The position numbers and the translations under genes are program-made. Positions 55,699 to 64,000 of a stretch of 64,000 nt of DNA are shown piece by piece (positions within the stretch are counted from its first letter, which is position 1; every line of letters starts with the position of its first letter). The stretch is from contig CM035305.1 of NCBI GenBank assembly GCA_002900995.3, forward strand, positions 124,001-188,000. Reading direction: 5' to 3'. Source of the stretch: Ganoderma boninense. Its lineage: Eukaryota > Basidiomycota > Agaricomycetes > Polyporales > Polyporaceae. The notes beneath the pieces were generated by a model, which saw nothing but the letters and a program-made list of their open reading frames with translations, had not been told where the DNA came from and made no database searches.

Positions 55699-57505
55699 AT
55701 GCCCGGAGTCACCCTCGAAGACCGGAAGCTGGAGGGGTACGAGTTTTTCCAGAAGGTGCTGGGGAGCCCGAAGTACATCGTGGCCCCGATGGTGGACCAG
55801 AGCGAGCTGGTGAGTCTCTCCCCGCTCTCGAGGTGTCTGGGACGACGTATGAATCCAGGTCGTGCTCCTAGGCGTGGAGGAAGCTGTCGAGGAAGTACGG
55901 TGCCCAGGTATGTGCGGGCTTCACTTTGAACAGTTGGCATCCCTCATCGCGTCGCGGCGTAGTTGGTGTACACACCGATGATCAACGCGAAGATGTATGC
56001 GGAGGGGGCGCGCAAGCCGTTCCGAGAGCAGAACTTTGACACCGTGCACGGCGAGGAGGGCGGACCTGAAGACCGGCCGTTGATCGTGCAATTCTGCGCG
56101 AACAACCCAGACCACCTCCTAACTTCTGCGAAAATGCTGGAGCCGTACTGCGACGCGGTGGACATCAACCTCGGATGTCCGCAGGATATTGCCAGGAGGG
56201 GGCACTATGGGTCGTTCCTCCAGGACGAGTGGGACCTCATATATAACCTTAGTACGTTACTGTGCTCCAGTGGTAAGCGGAGGCATTCCTGATGGCTTTA
56301 CAGTCAACACTCTGCACAAGAACCTGTCCATCCCCGTCACGGCGAAGTTCCGCGTCTTCCCCACGGTCGAGAAGACGGTGGAGTACGCGAAGATGCTCGA
56401 GCGAGCCGGCGCGCAGATGCTTACGTGCCATGGGCGTACACGCGAGCAGCGCGGGCAGCGATCGGTACGTAACGCTAGCTTCAGTCCACGGCATCACCGC
56501 TCACCTGCGCTCCCAACAGGGCATGGCGGACTGGGAGAAGATTCGTGCCGTAAAGGAAGCGGTGTCGGTGCCTGTCGTCGCGAACGGGAACCTGCTGTTC
56601 TACAGCGACGTCGAGCGGTGTCTCGCTGCTACCGGAGCGGACGCCGTCATGTCTGCGGAAGGCAACCTCTACAACCCTGCACTCTTCCAGCCCGCTCCTT
56701 CTCATTCCGAAGCCGTCGCCTCCACCTCCACCTCCTCGGCAGCTGCATACCTCACCGGGCACCATCCACGGAACACGCACCTCGCGCTCGAGTACCTCGA
56801 CATCGTGAAGTCGCAGAAGACGGCGACCGTCCCGAGTGCGGTGAAGGGGCACTTGTTCAAACTCCTCCGCCCAGCGCTGTCGAAGTACACGGACATTCGT
56901 GAGCGCCTTGGCCGGATACGAATAGAACGCGCCGACAAGGACAAGGTCGCATCGGCGGCTTGGGACAAGTACGTGGAGCTCGTCCGCGAGCTCGACGAAC
57001 GGTTAGAGGTGCGTTACCTTGATGTGGAAGATTTTTGTGAGGCCGCTCACCCGTTGTCATGACTAGGGAGATATCGAAGCTGCCTCGGGGAAATCGCTTG
57101 AGGAGCTGTCGCCGGTCGATCCTGCAACAGGCTTCCCGGTGCTGCCCCACTGGCTCTTGCAGCCCTACATCCGTCCGTTGCCCGCTGAGCCAGAGGCTGC
57201 AAAGCCCCCTACTCAGAACGAGAAGAGTGGCGTAGAGGTCGTAGGTCCGTGGCTTCAGTTCCATGTCCTCGTCGATAGCGATAGCGTGCTCACGGAGCGA
57301 CCCCTTATTAGAGTGCCCAGTGGAAGACTCGCCCTCCCGCGGCGCGAAGAGGGCCATCTCGGAGGAGCGGCCAGCTGCGCCGCGCTCCGATAGCGCGGAG
57401 AGCGTAAGCGAGGCGAAGAGAGCCAAGTTGACCGAGGAAGCGAGCCCTTCGCCACGGACGCACGTTGATGCTATTACAGTAGCCCGGCAGCTGGGTAGCT
57501 TTTGA
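55699..57505 (+). CDS. DUS1: tRNA-dihydrouridine(16/17) synthase Dus1
   Basis: Flavin enzyme that reduces uridine to dihydrouridine in the D-loop of tRNAs with NADPH. Exons 55699-55809, 55872-55907, 55963-56251, 56304-56464, 56520-57008, 57067-57240 and a last exon. The TIM-barrel start reads [29 protein letters not shown]; then [29 protein letters not shown] with the catalytic Cys of Dus enzymes; [19 protein letters not shown]; and [20 protein letters not shown] for FMN phosphate binding. [13 protein letters not shown](S/A)FL is diagnostic of the Dus1 subgroup. After [10 protein letters not shown] the tail is disordered. The end is uncertain: reading through gives a stop at 57393; splicing into the frame of [16 protein letters not shown], which looks more natural, gives 57505. 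Confidence 0.88.
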
Positions 57506-57781
57506 GTGGCAATGTCGGCATATTGACATTGATTGTAGCGGTAGACTATCCACAGCATATACAGTATAATGATCGCGACCTCTGGACATGTTCCCCGCGT
57601 AATACAGTGCATTGAGAGTCCATTCAAATTGGGTCAAAGGCGAGCAACGAACGAGGCCGCCGGGAGAGATCTCGAACCATCTACGGTTATCTCGCCAGAT
57701 CTCCGAGATGCAATGCCGGCTCTGCAGCCTGACTATCGTCATAGCAGGCGCTCGCCTTGTCCTTACTACACACCGCTCACC

Positions 57782-59593
57782 ATGTCCGACTCAACACCAT
57801 CCCCCGCTCCTGCCGCCTCCTCCTCCGACATCGTCATCAACGTCAAAGGTCAGCGGGTCATCGCCCCCATATGGGACTGGATTGAGAGTGGGATCGGTCG
57901 AGTTGACGGGGGCAACTGCTGCAGGTCCGAGCGAGCTGAAGCTGCAGATCACAATAGCCACCGACAAGACGGTCGCAGACCTCAAGCAGGCCATCGCGGA
58001 AAAGTCTGACGTCCCCGCAGACCGCCAACGACTCATCTACTCCGGTGCGCCCCGCCCTTTCCCTTACCCTTCCCCTAGCCCTTTCCTCGCGCTCGCCACC
58101 CGCTTCCTCCTCTTCGGATTTTGGATGGGGATGGCGAGGGGGGGGGGTCGGCGTTGCGTCCTGCTGGCTGACCGGTGCGTGTGTGGCGCAGGGCGCGTGC
58201 TCAAGGACGAGGACGTGCTGGCGACATACAAGATCCAGTCGTCGCACACGATACACATGGTCAAGGGCGCGGCGCGCTCGGGCCCGTCCGCGCAGCCCGC
58301 CGCGCCCCAGCAGCTCCCGACGATGCAGGCCGGCCAGAACCCGCACGACCCGCTCACGCAGCTCAACGGGCCGATGGGCTTCGGGCTCATGGCTGGGTTC
58401 AACCCGTTCGCGGACATGGGGCTCAACACGAACGACCCGAACATGGTGAGTCCATTCGTATGGATGGCGGAGGAGGGGCTACCTGCTGGAAAAAGTGGAG
58501 GGGGAGAAGGGAGGTGCTGCACGCCGCAGCTCACCTAGGCTTCTCATCGCTTTTCTTGTCTCCTCTCTCTCTCTCTCTTCTCGCCTCCCCCCAACGCTGT
58601 ATCCCTACGGTGACGTCTATCGTAAAGCTAACACACCGCCCCGCGCGCCCGCCTCCCACAGATGCAGTCCATGCTGAACTCGCCCGAGTTCCTGCAGCAG
58701 ATGTCGAGCGTGATGTCGAACCCGGCCGTGCTCGACCAGATCATCGCCTCGAACCCGCAGCTGTCCGCGATGGGCCCCCAGGTCCGCGAGGTCTTCCGCT
58801 CCGAGCGCTTCCGCCAGATGATGTCCAACCCCGACACCCTCCGCATGATGCTCCAGATGTCCAACATGATGCGCGACGCCGGCGTCGCACCCCCAGGCGG
58901 CATGGGTGCGGGGGCGTTCGGCGGATTTGGGGGCGCGGGGGCAGGCGCGGGGGCGGGGGGCTTCCCTGCCCCGGGGCTGCCGTCCACAGCGAGACAACAG
59001 CAGCCGCAGCCGGGAACGGGGACGGGCGCGGCGGGGACTGGGACGGGCACAGGGACAGGTACGGGTGCGCAGGCTGGGCTGCCCCCGAATCCATTCGGTT
59101 TGGGGTTCAACCCATTCATGAACCCGTGGGGAATGGCCCCGCCGGCCGCCGCTCCATCAAGTACGGGCTCGACTGGTACGGGGACAGGAACGACTGGGTC
59201 TGGGGCAGACGCGACGATGGGTACGGGTGCGACGGGTACGGGTGCGGCGCCGGCACCCCCGCCGCCAGGCGGGATGTTCGACCCTGCGATGATGCAGCAG
59301 ATGCTGGCTGCGTTCGGGGGCGGGGGTGCTGGGGGCCTTGCGGGTTTCGGCTCTCCCCCCGCCGCGCCTGCGGACAGCCGACCGCCCGAAGAACGGTTCC
59401 AGGTGCAGCTCCAGGTACGTCTTTGCGCGGAGGGGTATGTACAGTGCAGTGGCGACAGTTCTGATCGCGGCCCCTACAGCAACTGCAGGACATGGGCTTC
59501 ACGAACGCGTCGCAGAACGTGCGGGCGCTGCTCGCGACGGGCGGAAACGTGCACTCTGCGATCGAGTACATCCTCAACGGCGGCGGGCTCTGA
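57782..59593 (+). CDS. DSK2: Ubiquilin/Dsk2 ubiquitin shuttle protein
   Basis: Carries polyubiquitinated clients to the proteasome; cytosol and nucleus. Exons 57782-57848, 57925-58044, 58192-58445, 58662-59414, 59480-59593; 435 residues with all phases matching. N-terminal ubiquitin-like domain: ELKLQITIATDKTVADLKQA, DRQRLIYSGRVLKDEDVLAT, HTIHMVKGA. Central STI1 region: MQSMLNSPEFLQQMSSVMSN, LDQIIASNPQL, FRQMMSNPDTLRMMLQM. A long Gly/Thr/Pro/Met linker with (GTGT)n follows, then the C-terminal UBA: QLQDMGFTNASQNVRALLAT, NVHSAIEYILNGG. UBL-STI1-UBA in this order is diagnostic. The linker is longer in Gly-Thr repeats than in yeast Dsk2. It is 276 bp downstream of DUS1 on the same strand, each with its own promoter space. 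Confidence 0.95.
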
Positions 59594-60323
59594 CGCGGCA
59601 GAGGCGGTGAGAGGACAGGACCGAGGAAGGAAGGAAGGAAGAGGAAGTATCTGTGTGTATCTTCGTAGACCAGACCAGGCGCGCGGTGTGTAGGGACAGT
59701 GTATAATTGGTTGTTCGATCTGCAGTGTACTTACGAGTTGTATGCGGAACGGAGTGCTCAGTCCGGCCGGAACCTTTGATGACCAGCGTTCAAACGTTCA
59801 AGTTCAAGTTCAAGTTGGTGGCAGCAGACTCAGACTCGGAAGCACGGGGCAGTGTGTGTGGGCCATGCGCACTGCGGCGTGTGCCAGCTGGGGCAGAAGG
59901 GTTTGTGGGCTTGGAACACACTTCGTTGCAGAAACTTGCTCAGCCTCTGGCGATGGTTTACGACATAGAGACGGGCGGCGTCTGTGGCGACTTCTACTTT
60001 TTCCCGCTACGACGTCGACCTCGAGGCTCGTAACATCCATCGCTTTCTCTAGCTGCCCATGAACTTATGATGCGGCGTATTCCCTGGATCCCCGGGTTAC
60101 CGTCTCGGATCTCATAGGGCGACGCTGATGTTGACCATGATGCATTGATGCCTCGCACGGATACATATGTCGTATGCGGTAAGTATGTGGAACTCGCGCT
60201 CGATGCACTTGGAAGGAGTGGACTTGGTCGCTGGAATACGCGGATTGGCCTCAGCACTGGCAGTGCATCTCCCTCTTTGGCACTGCATCTGGGAGCGTTC
60301 TCTCATCATCTCCTGGTACTCCT

Positions 60324-60452
60324 GAGGCTTCGCGAAGTCAGATCCACAGACTTGTGCTCGTTGCTCGCGTCCGACGTGGGTCGGGAGCTTATAGGTGCCA
60401 CCCGAGCCCATTCTCCGAACCATTTTACGTGTTCTGTCCCCTCAAGTCTCAA
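60324..60452 (+). repeat. Diverged dispersed repeat, copy 1
   Basis: Shares with copy 2 the blocks GCTTCGCGAAG, CAGAC-TGTG, CG-CGTGG-TCGGG, TAGGTGCC, TCTCCGAACC and AGTCTC in the same order. Likely an old interspersed element. Confidence 0.45.
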
Positions 60453-60927
60453 GAGCGTTGTGATGACCTTGGGATCTGTCGATGGGGGCTTGGTCGGGCG
60501 AAGAGGGGCCGAGTCCACGGGACGACACATGGACGGGCGTCTGATGTAACTTGGGCTTTACCACCACCACCCTCCCAGGATCACCATCGCCTTCTCTACC
60601 TGCCACATTGTACGCTCACCGGTGCGGCATGTTCCATGGAACCAACAGGTCGCCATCTCATGATGCGATGACCGACTGTCTGATCTGATGATGCAATGCC
60701 ACCTACGCATGCGTAGGTGGAAGTCGATGCACCATATCCGCGCCGAACCTGTTCAAATTGAACGCTCTCCCCCTCGTACACATACGTGGCTGCCGCCATA
60801 TCTCGTATTCCCCCTAGGCCTACAGCCTTGGACGCATATAGCTCTCACGGCGTTTCGCTGTAGGAGGCTCAGCGTCTCATGGCAGTGGCAACTCCGGAAT
60901 CTGGCAGCCTGGCCTCATTAATATCTT

Positions 60928-61097
60928 AAGCTTCGCGAAGCGAAGTTACTAATAGGTCCGCAGACCTGTGCACAAAGGATTCGATGCTGCCGTTTCTCGC
61001 GCCCGGCGTGGCTCGGGGCCAACCAGGCTTAGGTGCCCCAATCCCCCAGTCTCCGAACCTTTTTTTCGCATCCCTCCTCTCTCGAGTCTCTCGCAAC
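60928..61097 (+). repeat. Diverged dispersed repeat, copy 2
   Basis: Begins with a small palindrome (CTTCGCGAAGCGAAG) and contains the same ordered blocks as copy 1, plus a ~30 bp insertion. Confidence 0.45.
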
Positions 61098-61336
61098 TGG
61101 AGGGTGTGGCAATAGACGTAGCTCGGGATGAGCGCGCCGGGCTCGAGGTGAGTGGGTCGTCCTGGAATCGGCTTGACCATGGTGTACAAAAACCAGGACT
61201 GACACTCTCTCCCTGCGCATCTCAGTTCCGAGCCATGCGTGTGGTCGATGACCGGTGAGTGTTGTAGAGCGTGATCTGCAATCGTCAACATGGGCTGTAT
61301 CGCTGACGTGTTCTGGGATCCGGGATAGTCGTGCGG

Positions 61337-61776
61337 ATGCAGGGCATGCAGTCGCTGCGCTCAGATACACGGTGGCGCCCGGAGGTATGCATCTCGTTCG
61401 ACGACGGATCCCCCCTGACCCACAAGTTCGTCCTGGGTGTCGACGGACGGAATCCGAACCTGAAAACCCTCATCCCCATGTCAGTGTTTGCGAGCGTCGG
61501 GGATGTTGTTCCCATCTGACAGATCGCTGTTGCAGTCCCCGAAGCTGCCTCGGAGTCGTCTCTGGGTCCCGGCTGTCCATCGAAGTGTTCTGCCGTGCGC
61601 CAACGGCGAAGAAGCAGGGGAAGTCAACGCCGCTGTGCTTCGCGCTGGTGCCTCTCTCCGATGTGCTCAAAAAGCACAATCTGGACCCTTCGCGCCATCG
61701 CGCGCGAAGAGTGGAGCATGAGGTTGCGCTCATCCGCGTCAATGTTGGGGAGGGGCAATGCCTGCGAGACACGTGA
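61337..61776 (+). CDS. Conserved basidiomycete protein, C-terminal part (possibly C2-like)
   Basis: Two exons can be joined: one ending PEVCISFDDGSPLTHKFVLG, VDGRNPNLKTLIP (to about 61479), a GTCAGT...TTGCAG intron, then RLSIEVFCRAPTAKKQGK, FALVPLSDVLKKHNLDPSRH to the stop at 61774-61776. The alternation of beta-strands (SIEVFCRAP, FALVPLSDV) resembles a C2-type beta-sandwich as seen in uncharacterised mushroom proteins, but I cannot prove it. The 5' end is not found: upstream sequence around 61183-61259 has no clean in-frame exon, so the gene may be truncated. It ends abruptly after a short basic tail. Confidence 0.35.
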
Positions 61777-62496
61777 TGTTTGTATATATTTACGATGTAG
61801 CTGTAACGCCCATGGGAGGTGGTCGCGACATTCCGTACAACATTCAAGGTTGTTGTGCCCGCGCGATGTCTCAAAACAAAGAGCGAAACACTTGGATTGG
61901 CTGCGGCTATGATGTCTTCGTGCCCTTCACTCATTCCAGGCCACGCGCATATGTAATGCTCGGTGGGTTGCAAAGTAGAATACATTAAATTGAGAAAATT
62001 CAACTGCGACATCATGAGGCGTGATACGGCCTATTCATTGGTGAAGATATTTAGGTACTGAGCAGGTTTGCGGAGGAAAAATATTGCGCGCACTCCTGGC
62101 AGTCGCGCGGGTGGCGCGGACGTGCCACAATCGCGTTGAATGCTATCACGTGGTCCTTGTTCTGCTATCTGGGATGGCGTCGGAAAAGGCGGGTGCAGCC
62201 TCATTATCGCTCCCGTTCCCTCCCTACCCCATCCCTGCCCTCGTAGAGTGTTCATATGTGTTCCCCTGCCCATGTGCGTATTTTCAGTGAATTTTGTGAA
62301 TTTTATGGATATACTGATGAAGGGTACTTACCCAGCCTTCGTAACTCCCTTCTGCAACTCCGAGACCTCCGCCGCTCAACACCTGAGGGCCGCGGGGGTC
62401 CAGCAACAACCATACTTCACTCGTAATGCAACATTATCTATCAAGTAATAATCTGGAAGGGGAAAACTCGTCAAACCAGTACCTACAAGCCAGAGA
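61777..62496. other. Intergenic region
   Basis: AT-richer spacer before the transposon-associated gene; short frames only, nothing recognised. Confidence 0.5.
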
Positions 62497-64000
62497 ATGG
62501 GAAGCTCACAGCGCCGCCCAAGACGCCGTAAAGGCCAGTCTTCGGTGCAACGGGCTGTCTTGACGAAGCACAACGAGGGTAGATCAGGTAGAAGGGCACA
62601 GGAGGACAAGGAGAATGGTGTGGGGCCTACTCGACGAAACCTGGTCAGTATGGGTTAAACTAAGTCTCAAGGCTGTTACCTTACGAGAACCTTGTTAATG
62701 ATGCTTCGCCCAGCAGGTATCTTCACACGAGCTGAAGCACACAAGGCAACTGCTCGCAGAGAAATCAGCAGAGCTTAACAAGGCGAAAGATGAATGTGCC
62801 GTTCACCGGGAAGATGCGAGATCGAAGGGGCAAATCATCAACGGTCTACAAGCGCAGGTGTCCGAGCTCAAAGCCCAGCACCACAACACACGCCGACGGC
62901 TCAAGCGTGCACAAGAAGCCTCTGCAAAGGCCCGTCAGAAGCTTCGTATGATGGAGAAGGAACGCGATCGCACCATTCGGTCAGAAGCGGCAGCAGTAGA
63001 GAGGGAGCGCGAGACTCGAGAGAACGCTGAGGTCTTGCTTGCACGAGGTGATGTGGTGCGATCGAGGCTCCAGGTGCGACTCTCGGCATGTTTGAAGGAG
63101 ATCCGTGCATTTCAAAAGCGCTGTAAACGATTCCCTCAGGTCCTAGCAGCTCACGCGCATCGTGCAAAGAACACACCTGCACTCTTTCGCTTGAAGATGA
63201 AGGGCGTCTACACCCCCCAAGCCCGTGCACTCGCTCGCCGCCTTGTCTGGCATGGTTGTTCTCAGAAACGGGTTGGCCAGGTCGTTCGGATGGTGGGAGA
63301 ACTGCTGGGGATCACCATAGACGGCAAGATGAGTGCGCATTTCGTACGGAGAGCCGTTGTTGAGGGCGGGGTTGCAAGCGATATACAACTGGGCTACGAG
63401 ATATCTCAGGCCGACAGTGAGTGAATGATCCAGTCGCACTAGAAAAATGGAACTTACCCTGTACAAGGTTTGACGATCAGCTCCGATGCGACATCGAATC
63501 GCCACACTGACTATATGGGTCGCCATATGGCAATCCGAGCACCCGAGTACGACCAACCTGCACAGACACCAGGATGCACATCGCTCCCCACTGCGTCAGG
63601 AGCCTCTCGACCCAATAATACACCCACCATGCCCAAGAACCGTCTTCTAGGGGTCGAGTCCTCAGTGAACCACACGAGCGAGACCCAGGTCGACGGCTGG
63701 AAGGAGAAGTTCCGTCAGATAGTCACCGCATACAACAAGTCACCGCTTGCAAAGCGGCTGGGGGTCTCACTCACCGTCGAGGATTGCGCTGTCAAACTGA
63801 AGGGGATTGGAGGTGACCACGCTGCAGATCAGCTGAAGACGGCAAGGATGCTGGAAGAGTGGAAGAGAGAGTCAACGTACCTCGTGCTTGCGTGGGACGA
63901 CCTCGGTTCCCGCTGTCCCACGAAACCCACACCGGCGCTGGAGCGACTCATGGAAGCCGCCATGACGGATGCAATCCTAGGAGCCGGAGGACCCGAGGCT
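62497..64000 (+). CDS. Transposon-associated coiled-coil protein (3' end outside window)
   Basis: Exons 62497-62643, 62717-63416 and 63468 to the window edge, in frame to the last base. The N-terminus is highly basic (QRRPRRRKGQSSVQR), probably nuclear. Exon 2 is a ~100-residue coiled coil (KHTRQLLAEKSAELNKAKDE onward), then LKMKGVYTPQARALARRLV, GCSQKRVGQVVRMVGELLGI, KMSAHFVRRAVVEGGVASDI, QLGYEI. Exon 3 reads LTISSDATSNRHTDYMGRHM, LGVESSVNHTSETQVDGWKE, KLKGIGGDHAADQLKTARML. I know this block order from a large family of uncharacterised Agaricomycete proteins repeated across genomes. The SSDATSNRHxDY and GDHAADQ parts recall an RNase H-like fold with acidic residues, so a transposase role is possible. 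No accessory gene or terminal repeat is visible before the window ends. Confidence 0.62.

Larger units (their letters stand above)
59594..61336. other. Region without a confident gene, holding a diverged repeat pair
   Basis: No gene supported. Segments at about 60324-60452 and 60928-61097 are diverged copies of one sequence (see repeat entries). A (TTCAAG)n run lies at 59799-59816. Confidence 0.5.

Overview
The window is nuclear DNA of a filamentous basidiomycete, most likely a wood-decay Agaricomycete and probably a polypore. The grounds are GC-rich genes broken by 45-110 bp introns with GTRNGT donors and short exons; a basidiomycete laccase; families typical of mushrooms (DUF6535, F-box, Mug135-like, DUF3292, DUF7330, KDZ-associated CxC5/CxC6, IFI6-like); and no bacterial or phage features. 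All coordinates come from reading frames and splice signals by eye; no search was run.

Layout. 1-4.7 kb: a WD40 gene (-) and non-coding DNA. 4.7-6.7 kb: a secreted laccase with all four copper motifs but a 2-nt frameshift. 7.7-13 kb: a Mug135-like coiled-coil gene (-), a tRNA-like element, a tiny IFI6/IFI27-like gene (+), a conserved protein with a mitochondrial-type leader (-) and an F-box protein (-) with apparent frameshifts. 14-19.1 kb: two paralogous DUF6535 membrane-protein genes (-). 20.6-25.9 kb: a tandem segmental duplication carrying two short-chain dehydrogenases (+). 26.2-36.2 kb: a single-pass membrane protein with a PPxY tail, a DUF3292 membrane protein and an ENA-type P-type Na+/K+ ATPase, all (-). 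37.9-39.2 kb: a second, larger IFI6-like gene (+).

39.8-53 kb is the accessory part. It holds a KDZ-transposase-associated CxC5/CxC6 gene (+) converging on a proline-repeat gene (-); a set of gene fragments all on the minus strand (half GATA finger, DUF7330 gene, Ser-rich C-terminus, MFS piece, Did2/CHMP1 piece) studded with two related ~77-bp minisatellite arrays; then a zinc-finger gene (+) whose N-terminus copies the histone H3 tail, facing two cysteine-cluster genes (-), one with a SUMO-interacting motif. The two convergent gene sets share a 3' flank motif. I read them as related multi-gene mobile or selfish cassettes.

53.5-59.6 kb returns to cellular genes: a secreted double-LysM protein (-), Dus1 tRNA dihydrouridine synthase (+) and the ubiquitin shuttle Dsk2 (+). 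59.6-62.4 kb is sparse, with a diverged repeat and one unrecognised gene piece. From 62.5 kb to the edge is a transposon-associated coiled-coil protein (+), cut off by the window.

The strongest lead is the H3-tail-like zinc-finger protein at 47.5 kb and its neighbours; next are the captured-fragment mosaic and the shared 3' motif that ties the cassettes together.
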